From Nonlabens marinus S1-08 (GTDB lineage: Bacteria; Bacteroidota; Bacteroidia; Flavobacteriales; Flavobacteriaceae): 64,000 nt of DNA. The translations under genes were made by a program, and so were the position numbers. The number at the start of each line of letters is the position of its first letter. The first letter of the stretch is position 1. The notes under the pieces were generated by a model that saw only the letters and a program-made list of their open reading frames with translations, ran no database searches and was not told the DNA's origin. Positions 36,318 to 45,541 of this stretch are shown piece after piece. The stretch lies in NCBI RefSeq assembly GCF_000831385.1, contig NZ_AP014548.1, positions 1,789,779-1,853,778 of the forward strand, written 5' to 3'.

Positions 36318-37413
36318 GCGACCAAAACATATAGCCATCGTTTGCAACTATGAAGTACGTCCAGATCGAGTAGGTGGTATGGATCGTTTTTTTGTGGCGT
36401 ACGATGCTTTCGCGAAAGCGAACAGCTTTCAAGTAACTTGGTACTTCTCAAGATTTGAACCCTATTCTTTTTATAGCAACTTGACCATCAAAAATGCTGA
36501 TGGAGAAAATGTGGAATCTTTCTTTTTGAAGCAACTCGCCGTAACGGCAGACGAATACGACATTTTGATCACTCATTTTACATCCTTATGCAATTCCTTT
36601 TATAAGCAAGCTAGAAAGATCCAGGATTTTGAGAAGGTTATTGTTGTAGATCATAATCCACGACCATTGAATGGGTTCACGTTCAAAAAACGACTAAAGA
36701 ACAGGGTTAAAGGATTGTTATATCACAAATACGTCGATCAATTTATAGGTGTTTCTAACTATACCAGTCATCACATCATTAAAGATTTGGGCCTTCATGT
36801 AGCTGGTAAAACAACGACTATACATAATGGAATTGACACAAGTCAGGTGTGTACCAGTCAGCGTAATCGAGCAAGAACGTATACCCAGACTGATAAATTA
36901 AAATTGATTATTGTTTCTCATTTGCGGGAGTCTAAAGGAATACAGGATGTGATTGCAGCAATTTCAAAATTAGAACCTGCAGAACTTCAAAAAGTCGAAA
37001 CTCATATTTATGGTTCTGGACCTATGGAGAAGGAACTAAAAGATCAGGTTGCTCTAAATGATCTCTCTAATTGCATATTCTTTAAAGGCAGCTCAGCTCA
37101 GATACCTGAATTGTTAGCCGATTTTGATTACCTACTACAACCTACTTATATGGAGTGTTTTAGCCTATCAATTCTGGAAAGCCTGGCAGCAAACGTACCT
37201 GTCATAACCACTACTGTGGGTGGTAATCCAGAAATCATTATTGAGGGTGAAAATGGTTTTTTGTTTGAGGCAAAAAATACCACCAGATTAATACAGATTC
37301 TGAAAGATTTACTCAATAATGAAAAAGGTATATACACTTCAACAAGCGATACAATTAGAAATGGGTATACTCTGGAAAAGATGGTGATCGACCATTTAAA
37401 ACCAATCAATTGA
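36310..37413 (+). CDS. glycosyltransferase family 4
   Basis: 367 residues; TTG start overlapping wecB by 8 bases. Acceptor half: IAIVCNYEVRPDRVGGMDRF, KVIVVDHNPRPLNGF and QFIGVSNYTSHHI. Donor half: LIIVSHLRESKGIQDVIAAI and the EX7E motif ECFSLSILE followed by NVPVITTTVGGNPEIIIEGE. Palindrome copy 8 gives DAFAKANSF in the first helix after the Gly-rich loop. Donor and acceptor unknown. Confidence 0.87.
   Translation: MYKRPKHIAIVCNYEVRPDRVGGMDRFFVAYDAFAKANSFQVTWYFSRFEPYSFYSNLTIKNADGENVESFFLKQLAVTADEYDILITHFTSLCNSFYKQARKIQDFEKVIVVDHNPRPLNGFTFKKRLKNRVKGLLYHKYVDQFIGVSNYTSHHIIKDLGLHVAGKTTTIHNGIDTSQVCTSQRNRARTYTQTDKLKLIIVSHLRESKGIQDVIAAISKLEPAELQKVETHIYGSGPMEKELKDQVALNDLSNCIFFKGSSAQIPELLADFDYLLQPTYMECFSLSILESLAANVPVITTTVGGNPEIIIEGENGFLFEAKNTTRLIQILKDLLNNEKGIYTSTSDTIRNGYTLEKMVIDHLKPIN
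36406..36419. repeat. FAKA palindrome, copy 8 (shortest, 14 bp)
   Basis: GCTTTCGCGAAAGC in a GT4 gene, read as DAFAKAN. The outer base pair found in the other copies is lost here (T at 36405). Confidence 0.95.
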
Positions 37414-38549
37414 TGCATATAGGACTTATAACTACAGAGTACCCTATTTCAGGAACGGGAGCTTACGGTGGAATTGGAACCAGTATGAAAAATATGGCGC
37501 TGGGATTGGTTTCTCAAAACGTCAAGGTCAGCGTTTTTCTAATTAGCCAGAAGCTGGGAAAAGTCATAGAGGAAGACGGAGTGACTGTATATTTTATAGA
37601 GCAATTGAAATACCCAGTACTCAGTTGGTTTTTTTATAAAAAGCATGTTCAACACTATATCAATAAAATAATACAATCAGAGAGAATCGATGCGATAGAA
37701 GCTCCTGACTGGAGTGGTATTACTGCGTTCATGAGCTTTAAATGCCCACTAGTATTGCGATTTCATGGCACGGATGCTTATTTCTGTGAACTTGAAGGTC
37801 GTAAGCAAAAGTTTAAAAACTACTGGTTAGAGAAGTTTGCATTAAATGGTGCAGACCATTTCGTTTCAGTAAGTGAGTTTACCGCAGTACGAACTCGACA
37901 ATTATTTAAATTACAATCTAAGATCACAATTATCCCTAACGCCGTGAATCTCGATTATTTTGTACCAGAAAAAGAAGAGGAAGAGCCACTGCAAATATTG
38001 TATTTTGGCACTTTGATCCGTAAAAAAGGCGTATTAGATCTAATAGAGATTTTTAATCAGGTGGTAGAGAAGCTTCCAGAAATAAAACTTTATCTAGCAG
38101 GAGTTGACACTAGGGATATCAAAACAGCTAGATCTACCAAGGAATTAATGATGGAGAGGCTGTCGCTTAAAGCGAAAAAACAAACCATTTTTTTAGGAAA
38201 ATTAGAATACGCATTAATGAGATCAGAAATTGCTAAGGCTACCGTCATCGCATTGCCCAGTTATGCAGAGGCATTACCTATGACGTGGATTGAGGCCATG
38301 GCGATGGAAAAGGCGCTGGTCACAAGTGACATAGGATGGGCTAATGAGGTAATGGTAGAAGGAGAAACAGGATTTACAGTGTCGCCTGATAACCATAATT
38401 TCTATGCTCAACGTCTTGTAGAATTCCTGATAAGTCCAGAATTACGCAGGGAAATGGGGTTGAAAGCTAGAAGTAGAGTAAAGGCAAAATTCTCTCAAGA
38501 GGTTATTGCGCAGTTGAATTTAAATTTTTATCAAGGTATTATTGATTAA
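37413..38549 (+). CDS. glycosyltransferase family 4
   Basis: 378 residues from the ATG at 37413, whose A is the last base of the previous stop (TGATG); a TTG at 37410 is also possible. MHIGLITTEYPISGTGAYGG is a typical GT4 start. LVLRFHGTDAYFCELEGRK lies in the acceptor half. QILYFGTLIRKKGVLDLIEI and the EX7E motif EALPMTWIE, then ALVTSDIGWANEVMVEGETG, lie in the donor half. Sugar unknown. Confidence 0.88.
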   Translation: MHIGLITTEYPISGTGAYGGIGTSMKNMALGLVSQNVKVSVFLISQKLGKVIEEDGVTVYFIEQLKYPVLSWFFYKKHVQHYINKIIQSERIDAIEAPDWSGITAFMSFKCPLVLRFHGTDAYFCELEGRKQKFKNYWLEKFALNGADHFVSVSEFTAVRTRQLFKLQSKITIIPNAVNLDYFVPEKEEEEPLQILYFGTLIRKKGVLDLIEIFNQVVEKLPEIKLYLAGVDTRDIKTARSTKELMMERLSLKAKKQTIFLGKLEYALMRSEIAKATVIALPSYAEALPMTWIEAMAMEKALVTSDIGWANEVMVEGETGFTVSPDNHNFYAQRLVEFLISPELRREMGLKARSRVKAKFSQEVIAQLNLNFYQGIID

Positions 38550-40076
38550 ATGAAGGAATTTAAAACCACTCAAGGAGAAGTTTTGCTGTACATAGGTGCT
38601 CCAGATTTCAAAATGCTGGAAGCATTAGCCGCCGGTCCTGGAGATGTGTGGCATTCTGGCTTACAATCTGGACTCATGGATGCATTTCAGGAAATTAAGT
38701 TTCAGGTCGCTACCTTCTGGTGGTATATCAACGATTTTCCTAGTAACGATATCGTCATTTCATGGCGCATGCCTCATGATGCTTTTGTGGTACGCAAGAC
38801 GGTATGGGAACAAACGATTGGACTCGATCATAACTATGAAGATGCTTTCATGTCCGGGCTTGATTTTGCCTACCGCATGTTGAGGTATGCTGGAGCGACC
38901 GTACTAAATGTAGCACGATTATTTCCTGTTGATGATAAGCGATTCAGTGTGAGTCGAGAAGACAGGTTTAGATTTTATCTCAAATTTTTTAAGGTCGATC
39001 ATAGCCTATACATGATTTATCGAGCGCCTTTGTCTGCTAAACTAGCTGAAATAAACACATTTCTCAAACTCAAAAAAGTTACCAATCGCTATGATCAAGA
39101 GCTAATCAAACCAAGGAAATTAGCTCCGGTCTCAGGGAATCCGAAGGTGAGCTACATTATTCCCACGATGATGCGGCAACATATGACAGCTTCCCTTTTA
39201 AAAGATCTTGCAAATCAAACCTATGACCTACATGAGGTAATTTTGGTAGATGCAACACCAGAGGCTGAGAGAATCGATGGTATTTATGACGGTAATTTTC
39301 CATTTAATCTCAAGGTAAAATGGCAAGAGACGCAAGGAAGTTGTCGTGCGAGAAATGAGGCCATTGAGCTTAGTAGTGGTGAGTTTGTTGTTTTCGGAGA
39401 TGATGATATCAAAATTCAGCCAGACTTTGTAGAAAAGCACATCCAGTTTTTACAAACTTATAAGGCAGATGCTTGTACCGGACTAGATATTATGGCAGAC
39501 CATCCAGAGCAAAATCTAGATGACCTCAGCTATAAGTTAGACCATCTTGACCCTTGGTTTTTTAGAACCGGTGTCTCTCAATCTTTTAATAATGCCAACT
39601 CTTGTGTGCGGCGAGAATGGATTGAAAAGATAGGACTCAATGACATCAACTTTGACGGTGGTTACGGAGAAGACAGCGATTATGGCATCAGGCTAGTTAA
39701 AAATGGTGCAATCGTAATGTACAATCCTTTTTCTAAAAATTTACATCTGAAACCTGCTAAGGGTGGTTACAGATGGTGGGGAGATCAAAGTAAAAGAAAA
39801 GGGAAACAAAGAAAACCACAACCCTGGGAAGGAGATCGAAGAGTAACTAACATTATCCCAGTTCCAAGCCCTACAATTTCTTATTTTAATCTGAAACACT
39901 TTACTCAAGAGCAGGTCAAGGAGTATCGACACATTTACTTTTTTAAGCAATTATTGAAGAAAAATTTATTGGGATTACCAATAAAAATTGCTAAGCTGGC
40001 GCATAAAAGAAAGCAGTTTAAGGAATCTATGATCTATGCACATAATTTGATCAAGAAAGGCCCACAATACAAATAA
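38550..40076 (+). CDS. GT2 glycosyltransferase with an extra N-terminal half-domain
   Basis: 508 residues. The catalytic GT2 domain starts near residue 198 (VSYIIPTMMRQHMTASLLKD) with VILVDATPEAE, GSCRARNEAIELSSGEFVVF, metal site GDDDIKIQPDF and acceptor GYGEDSDYGIRLVKNGAIVM. The first ~190 residues contain HDAFVVRKTVWEQTIGLDHN and EDAFMSGLDFAYRMLRYAGA, which look like the acceptor half of a second GT2 domain without its nucleotide half. So the protein may be a fusion or partial duplication. It starts directly after the previous stop codon. Confidence 0.8.
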   Translation: MKEFKTTQGEVLLYIGAPDFKMLEALAAGPGDVWHSGLQSGLMDAFQEIKFQVATFWWYINDFPSNDIVISWRMPHDAFVVRKTVWEQTIGLDHNYEDAFMSGLDFAYRMLRYAGATVLNVARLFPVDDKRFSVSREDRFRFYLKFFKVDHSLYMIYRAPLSAKLAEINTFLKLKKVTNRYDQELIKPRKLAPVSGNPKVSYIIPTMMRQHMTASLLKDLANQTYDLHEVILVDATPEAERIDGIYDGNFPFNLKVKWQETQGSCRARNEAIELSSGEFVVFGDDDIKIQPDFVEKHIQFLQTYKADACTGLDIMADHPEQNLDDLSYKLDHLDPWFFRTGVSQSFNNANSCVRREWIEKIGLNDINFDGGYGEDSDYGIRLVKNGAIVMYNPFSKNLHLKPAKGGYRWWGDQSKRKGKQRKPQPWEGDRRVTNIIPVPSPTISYFNLKHFTQEQVKEYRHIYFFKQLLKKNLLGLPIKIAKLAHKRKQFKESMIYAHNLIKKGPQYK

Positions 40077-41072
40077 ATGAAACTTTCACTCATCATCTGT
40101 ACTTTTGAGCGGCCGCAGGCAATTATGAGCCTCTTAACTTCTGTGCAGCAGCAGACCCGCTATCCAGATGAAATCCTAATTATTGATGGAAGCAAGGATG
40201 ATCGAACGGAAGTTCGCTTTCGCGAAAGCGAAATCGGTAAAATCAATTATCATAAGGTTACAGAGATAGATCGTGGGTTGACTAAGCAACGCAATTATGG
40301 TATTGAACAGGTCTCTAGAGACACAGATATTGTGGCATTTCTAGATGATGACGTCATCTTGCAACCCGATTATTTTGAAAAATTGCTACAAACGTATGAA
40401 ATCCATCCTGCAGCGGTAGGAGTAGGGGGTTACATAACTAATGAGATCCTGTGGCAAGAAACCAAATCTGTCAATCCACGAGACCTCAATTACTTTTACT
40501 TTGACGGATACCGTCGCAAGGAAAGCAGCCGTTATAAGCTAAGACGCCGGCTGGGCTTGGTACAGCAAACACCTCCTGGGGTGTATCCTACATTTGGTCA
40601 TGGTAGATCCATAAGCTTTCTACCGCCTTCAGGGAAGACCTATCAAGTCAATCAGTTAATGGGAGGTGTGTCTAGTTTCCCTCTAAGCCTGCTGAAAGAA
40701 CATAAGTTCTCTGAATATTTTGAGGGTTACGGATTGTATGAGGATGCACATTTCACTTTAAGAGTATCCAAAATTGGCAATTTGTATTTGAACACAGCGG
40801 CTCAATTAGAGCATCACCATGATCCAGGAGGAAGACCTAATTTATTTAACTATGGTAAAATGGTGGTTCGCAATGGTTGGCTGGTTTGGCGTACCTTCAA
40901 CCCTGTACCTAATTGGAACGATAGGTACAAATGGTGGGTGATTACTATCCTATTAGCTGTTATTCGCTTTTTGAATATATGTACCACTAGGGATCGATCT
41001 GGTTCATTTCAAGAATTTTCAGGAAGGGTTATAGGGATGTTCACACTACTATTAAATAAACCAAAGAATTGA
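40077..41072 (+). CDS. glycosyltransferase family 2
   Basis: 331 residues. LSLIICTFERPQAIMSLLTS, EILIIDGSKDDRTE, TKQRNYGIEQVSRDTDIVAF, metal site LDDDVILQPDYFEKLL and acceptor YEDAHFTLRVSKIGNLYLNT. Palindrome copy 9 reads VRFRESEIG, placed right after the first nucleotide-binding loop. The C-terminus has a hydrophobic stretch WWVITILLAVIRFLNIC that may dip into the membrane. It starts directly after the previous stop and ends in a TTGA overlap with the next gene. Confidence 0.86.
   Translation: MKLSLIICTFERPQAIMSLLTSVQQQTRYPDEILIIDGSKDDRTEVRFRESEIGKINYHKVTEIDRGLTKQRNYGIEQVSRDTDIVAFLDDDVILQPDYFEKLLQTYEIHPAAVGVGGYITNEILWQETKSVNPRDLNYFYFDGYRRKESSRYKLRRRLGLVQQTPPGVYPTFGHGRSISFLPPSGKTYQVNQLMGGVSSFPLSLLKEHKFSEYFEGYGLYEDAHFTLRVSKIGNLYLNTAAQLEHHHDPGGRPNLFNYGKMVVRNGWLVWRTFNPVPNWNDRYKWWVITILLAVIRFLNICTTRDRSGSFQEFSGRVIGMFTLLLNKPKN
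40215..40230. repeat. FAKA palindrome, copy 9
   Basis: CGCTTTCGCGAAAGCG in a GT2 gene, in the frame that reads VRFRESE. Confidence 0.95.
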
Positions 41073-41617
41073 AATTCAGCAAAGACATAAATAGGTATCG
41101 GGAGTATAGTGATAGGAAGAACGTTCTCTTTTTACTATTTACGCAGCAGGGTTTATGGGCTCTGTTTTATTACCGTGTGTTTAATGCCATTTACAGATCA
41201 AAGCTACCTGGCCTACTTAAAAAGCTACTATTGGTAATTGGAGTTTTGTTCCAGAAAAAAGTAGAAATTCTTACCGGGATCACTTTACCATATAGCACTC
41301 AAATTGGTGAAGGCTTATATATCGGTCATCATTCCGGAATCATTGTGAATGCAAACGCTGTTATAGGTTCCAATTGTAATATATCTCAAGGGGTAACCAT
41401 AGGCGTGAGCGGTCGTGGAGACCAACGCGGAGTGCCAATAATTGGCAATCGCGTATACATAGGGGTGAACGCAGTGATAGCAGGTCGAATTACAGTAGGT
41501 GATGCTGCAGTCATCGCAGCTAATTCATTAGTGACTAGAAATGTTGACTCGCACACTACCGTGATGGGCGTGCCGGCTGTTCAGGTAAGTGATAATGATA
41601 GTAGAGACTACATATAA
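41069..41617 (+). CDS. serine-acetyltransferase-like hexapeptide-repeat acetyltransferase
   Basis: 182 residues; TTG start in a TTGA overlap. The N-terminal helices (ALFYYRVFNAIYRS) precede a left-handed beta-helix: ITLPYSTQIGEGLYIGHHSG (active-site His pair), IVNANAVIGSNCNISQGVTI, RVYIGVNAVIAGRITVGDAA and MGVPAVQV. This is the CysE/WcaB-type acetyltransferase group that O-acetylates sugars in capsule clusters, using acetyl-CoA. Its context points to a sugar rather than serine. The next gene starts at the last base of this one (TAATG). Confidence 0.86.
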   Translation: MKFSKDINRYREYSDRKNVLFLLFTQQGLWALFYYRVFNAIYRSKLPGLLKKLLLVIGVLFQKKVEILTGITLPYSTQIGEGLYIGHHSGIIVNANAVIGSNCNISQGVTIGVSGRGDQRGVPIIGNRVYIGVNAVIAGRITVGDAAVIAANSLVTRNVDSHTTVMGVPAVQVSDNDSRDYI

Positions 41618-42867
41618 TGAAGTTGTTAATCGTTTCAGACGCGCCCATTTTATATCGTAATGACATGAAGATGGCCTATGCTCCTTATGTCAAAGAAATG
41701 GATTTATGGATGCGACATGTCTCACAGACAACGTTTTTGTGCCCGGCAACATATAATCGCAACTTACTTATAACTCCATTTGAAAATCAAGAATTCAACC
41801 ATGTCAAGGTGCGCCGGTTGGAATTTCATAGAGTTGCTGCAGCTGTACTATCGCTGTTATCAATTCCGTTTCAAATCTATCGTTTGTATAGCGAGATGAA
41901 AAAGGCAGACCACGTGCACCTGCGAGCTCCAGGAAACTTAGCATTGTTAGCCGGATTTGTTGCTCTATCGCTTTCGCGAAAGCGGAAAACCATCAAATAT
42001 GCGGGCAATTGGGACCCCAGTGCAAAGCAACCCTTGTCCTACCGCCTTCAAAAGAAATTGTTTTCCAGCCCAAAATGGTCTGAAAACACCAGCGTAATGG
42101 CCTACGGTCAATGGTCTGGACAGAGTGGTAACATCAAACCGTTTTTCACAGCCACTTATAGTAAAGTAGAAAGGAAAGTCTATAGTAAAACGCTCCAAAC
42201 TCCATTCCAATTCCTTTTTGTGGGAACACTTTCCAAAAATAAGAATCCATATTTATTAATTGAACTAGTCAAGGAATTGAACCGAAAAGGGATCAGGTCA
42301 GAAGCTCACTTTTATGGAGACGGTCCAATGAGGCAAGAATTAATTCGATATTGTCAGCCTGCGCCTGTCGAAGGCTTGTCCGAGAACAATAACAATGTCA
42401 GTTCGAGCTGTCATCCTGAGCCTGTCGAAGGAGCAGTCGAGAACAGTTCAGCTTCCAATGAAGACATTGACTATAACAAATCACAATTCTATTTTCATGG
42501 GAACCAACCCGCAGGTATTGTGAAGAAAGCTTACGAAGGCGCCCATTTCGTATTTCTAGCATCCCAAAGTGAAGGTTGGCCTAAAGTTATTGCGGAAGCT
42601 ATGTGGCACGGATGTCTACCCATCGCCACACCAGTAAGCTGCGTTCCTTGGATGTTAAATCAAAATAGGGAGGAAAACAAAAAGGTAAATTGGGAAACAG
42701 ACCGCGGGATACTTTTTTACTCCATGGAACAAACCGTTTCTGAAATCAAAATAATGATGGCCCATTCAGTGTATTATGAACACATGTCTCAAAAAGCACA
42801 ACAATGGTCACAACAGTACACTCTAGAAAAGTTCGATGAAGCAATTAAGAACCTTCTTCACAACTGA
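41617..42867 (+). CDS. glycosyltransferase family 4 with a repeat-derived insertion
   Basis: 416 residues. KLLIVSDAPILYRNDMKMAY starts the acceptor half and FLFVGTLSKNKNPYLLIELV the donor half. The EX7E motif is EGWPKVIAE, followed by CLPIATPVSCVPWML. Between GDGPMRQELIRYC and FYFHGNQPAGIVKKA lies a low-complexity insert of about 40 residues with two PAPVEG/PEPVEG units (42352-42480), absent from normal GT4 proteins at this point. Palindrome copy 10 encodes LSRKRK, the only copy in that frame. The gene ends the first long run of overlapping genes; 192 bases follow before the next. Confidence 0.85.
   Translation: MKLLIVSDAPILYRNDMKMAYAPYVKEMDLWMRHVSQTTFLCPATYNRNLLITPFENQEFNHVKVRRLEFHRVAAAVLSLLSIPFQIYRLYSEMKKADHVHLRAPGNLALLAGFVALSLSRKRKTIKYAGNWDPSAKQPLSYRLQKKLFSSPKWSENTSVMAYGQWSGQSGNIKPFFTATYSKVERKVYSKTLQTPFQFLFVGTLSKNKNPYLLIELVKELNRKGIRSEAHFYGDGPMRQELIRYCQPAPVEGLSENNNNVSSSCHPEPVEGAVENSSASNEDIDYNKSQFYFHGNQPAGIVKKAYEGAHFVFLASQSEGWPKVIAEAMWHGCLPIATPVSCVPWMLNQNREENKKVNWETDRGILFYSMEQTVSEIKIMMAHSVYYEHMSQKAQQWSQQYTLEKFDEAIKNLLHN
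41969..41984. repeat. FAKA palindrome, copy 10
   Basis: CGCTTTCGCGAAAGCG in a GT4 gene, read as LSLSRKR, the third possible frame. Confidence 0.95.
42352..42450. repeat. two in-frame PEPVEG-type repeat units
   Basis: Two copies of GCCTGTCGAAGG followed by GAGAAC, about 57 bases apart, encoding APVEGLSEN and PEPVEGAVEN. The HPEPVEG-encoding repeat is widespread in unrelated bacteria. Here it was inserted into a glycosyltransferase gene without breaking the frame. Confidence 0.8.
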
Positions 42868-43059
42868 ATAAATCACACATAAATTGGATGAGTAGAAGAT
42901 ATTCAAAGACAGTACCACACACTTTTAACTTTTAGTTTGTCACTTAAAACTGCTAACATCAAACTATTCATTATTCACTTTTAGTTTTTCACTTCATATA
43001 TTCAACTTCCTACTCACAAAAATTGAATTCCTACCTTTAACCGCTGCAAGATATACCCT

Positions 43060-44133
43060 ATGCGTGTACTCCAAATTATTGACACCCTACATCCTGGAGG
43101 TGCTGAGCGAATGGCTGTTCAAATCGCAAACGGTCTCGTGGGTATTGTAGAGTTATCTGCTCTATGTTGTACAAGGGAAGAGGGTTTTTTGAAACAACAA
43201 TTACATCCTGAAGTAGTCTTCTTATTTGCAAATCGCGAGGGACAGGTGGGTTTCAAAGGAATCTTTAGAATAAATAAATTTATAAAGGCTCATAGGATTA
43301 CTCATATTCATGCGCATAGCTCTTCTATTTATACTAGTTTCCTATTGGCTTTTATATTTCCCAAGCTTAAAATCATTTGGCATGACCATTATGGAAATGC
43401 TCAGTTCCTAGAAAATCGACCCATTTGGAAAATTAAATTAGCTACTAAAAAGGTAGACGCTATCATTTCCGTCAATCCAGATCTTAAAAACTGGGCTTTC
43501 AAAAATGAGTTGTCTAAAAACCTTTTTTACTTACCCAATTTTGTGGAAGACAGAGGAAGTGATACTAAAGAAGTATCGTTACCAGGCATTGATGGTAAAC
43601 GCATTGTATGTCTAGCTAATTTAAGACTTCAGAAAAATCACGCCTTATTGTTGAAGGCTTGGAAAGAGTTACACTATATCTTTCCAGAATGGAATCTTCT
43701 GTTAGTTGGGAAGGGCTTTGAAGACGATTATCAAGAAATGATAGAGAGCTTAATACACAACAATCAATTAGCTACTAGCGTTCACCTATTAGGTGCTCGA
43801 ACTGATATAGATGAAATTTTGTCTAGCTCAGATATTGCGGTTCTATCATCTTCCTCTGAAGGCCTACCGCTCGCTTTGTTAGAATATGGATTAGCAGGTT
43901 TGCCTGTGGTAGTTACAGATGTAGGTGCTTGTAAAGAAGTCGTGCAAGGGTTGGGTAAAGTCGTACCAGCAGAGAACGTTGATGCTTTAAAATTAGCAGT
44001 ATCTGAATTGATAGAAACCCCAGAATTACGAGCCACTTTGGGAGCTGCCTTTCAAAAGCATGTACGAAATACATATGGAGCCCAGAATTATTTGAATAAA
44101 TTGCTAGACATATACCAAAGAACGAATGATTAA
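43060..44133 (+). CDS. glycosyltransferase family 4
   Basis: 357 residues. MRVLQIIDTLHPGGAERMAV is the classic GT4 start. THIHAHSSSIYTSFLLA and IIWHDHYGNAQFLENR lie in the acceptor half. CLANLRLQKNHALLLKAWKE, LLLVGKGFEDDYQ and EX7E motif EGLPLALLE followed by GLPVVVTDVGACKEVVQG lie in the donor half. The 192-base AT-rich gap before it (42868-43059) contains two imperfect copies of CACTTTTAGTTTTTCACTT and may hold an internal promoter, but no good consensus was found. It overlaps the next gene by 8 bases. Confidence 0.9.
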   Translation: MRVLQIIDTLHPGGAERMAVQIANGLVGIVELSALCCTREEGFLKQQLHPEVVFLFANREGQVGFKGIFRINKFIKAHRITHIHAHSSSIYTSFLLAFIFPKLKIIWHDHYGNAQFLENRPIWKIKLATKKVDAIISVNPDLKNWAFKNELSKNLFYLPNFVEDRGSDTKEVSLPGIDGKRIVCLANLRLQKNHALLLKAWKELHYIFPEWNLLLVGKGFEDDYQEMIESLIHNNQLATSVHLLGARTDIDEILSSSDIAVLSSSSEGLPLALLEYGLAGLPVVVTDVGACKEVVQGLGKVVPAENVDALKLAVSELIETPELRATLGAAFQKHVRNTYGAQNYLNKLLDIYQRTND

Positions 44134-45541
44134 GGTTGAAAAGCTTTCTTATCCCATTCTCATTATAGCACACTTAATAATGGCGCTAACGGTTGTGGTA
44201 GTTCCATTTACAGCGACCATTTTCTTTTATTTGATTACAGGGTATTTCACGCTTCGGATTTTTTCAAATGCAGATCGTGCTCATGAGGCCCTCTTGGCGG
44301 CTTGTTATCTGACTTGTTGGGAGGTGTTTCTGCGCATGAACAATGTCTTGTTCTTTTATGAAATGATTAAATATCTGGTATTGATATTTATGAGTTTAGG
44401 TATTTTTTACCGTGGCTTTTCCATTAAGTCTTTGCCCTACGTAATATACCTACTTTTAATGATCCCTAGTATCGTAGTTGCATCTCAAGCCATACCACTA
44501 GGAGAAAGTTTACGTAAAGCAGTAGCCTTTAACTTGAGCGGTCCTGTGACTTTAGGTGTGGTCGCGATTTACTGTTATCAACGAAATATTGAGGTGAAAC
44601 GACTAGATGAAATACTCAAAATATCAGTTGGTCCGATCGCAATGTTGATGTTGTACTTATTTCTAGTCACTCCAAATGTGAGAGACATTGTGACCAGTAC
44701 TGCCTCTAACTTTGCCTTATCAGGCGGTTATGGGCCTAATCAAGTAGCGACTGCACTGGGTATAGGTATGTTTATTTGTTTTGCCCGTTTTTTACGAGAA
44801 CGCGACTTTTGGACGAATGTCATTGACATAACGCTGCTCATAGGAATGACCTATCGGGCGTGGCTTACCTTCTCTAGAGGTGGAGTTATTACCGCAGCGG
44901 CAATGATAATATCTGTGGTGATTACTATATTTATTTTAAAACGTTCCTCATTTCGAGTTTCTATGTTGCCTAAATTAGTTGTTCTAGCGTTCGGTGTCGT
45001 ATTAGCATGGGGCTTCACCTCACTAGTTACGAAAGGGTTGATAGATAAACGCTATGCCAATCAAGATGCCGCAGGAAGGATTAAAGAGGACTTGAGTACT
45101 GGTAGAGAAGAGTTAATAACTATTGAGTTGGAGGCTTTTGCAGAAAATCCTATTGCCGGTATAGGAGCGGGTCAGGTGAAATACTACAGGGCAAAAAAGG
45201 ATGGTATCCTTGCAGCTTCCCACAATGAGACCAGTCGCTTATTATCGGAGCATGGAGCCATCGGTATTTTATCCTTATTGGTTTTGATTTTTACACCACT
45301 CATTTATAGATTCAGTCACAGGCGTAATACCTATTTTTATGCCTTTTTAATTTTCTGGTTTGCTACGATCAATCACAGCGCCATGCGAATCGCTGCGCCT
45401 TCGTTTATTTATGGATTAGCCTTGCTAAACGTCATTCCAGATAGGAAGAAAAAAAGATCGATAGCAAAATTGAACCGCTGGGAGAAAAGAGGCTTTCGTC
45501 GATCAACTTCAGTTCCGATAATCGCAACACCATCAACATGA
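44126..45541 (+). CDS. O-antigen polymerase/ligase-like membrane protein (Wzy/WaaL type)
   Basis: 471 residues with about 10-12 hydrophobic segments. The large periplasmic loop in the second half carries TGREELITIELEAFAENPIA, then GIGAGQVKYY and the motif ASHNETSRLLSEHGAIGILS, which is the H-N...E-x-G-x-x-G pattern of the Wzy_C/O-antigen ligase family. Such proteins either polymerise undecaprenyl-linked repeats (Wzy) or transfer the finished chain to lipid A core (WaaL). The sequence alone does not decide. With an ABC exporter in the same locus, ligase is a reasonable reading. It overlaps neighbours on both sides. Confidence 0.85.
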   Translation: MIKVEKLSYPILIIAHLIMALTVVVVPFTATIFFYLITGYFTLRIFSNADRAHEALLAACYLTCWEVFLRMNNVLFFYEMIKYLVLIFMSLGIFYRGFSIKSLPYVIYLLLMIPSIVVASQAIPLGESLRKAVAFNLSGPVTLGVVAIYCYQRNIEVKRLDEILKISVGPIAMLMLYLFLVTPNVRDIVTSTASNFALSGGYGPNQVATALGIGMFICFARFLRERDFWTNVIDITLLIGMTYRAWLTFSRGGVITAAAMIISVVITIFILKRSSFRVSMLPKLVVLAFGVVLAWGFTSLVTKGLIDKRYANQDAAGRIKEDLSTGREELITIELEAFAENPIAGIGAGQVKYYRAKKDGILAASHNETSRLLSEHGAIGILSLLVLIFTPLIYRFSHRRNTYFYAFLIFWFATINHSAMRIAAPSFIYGLALLNVIPDRKKKRSIAKLNRWEKRGFRRSTSVPIIATPST

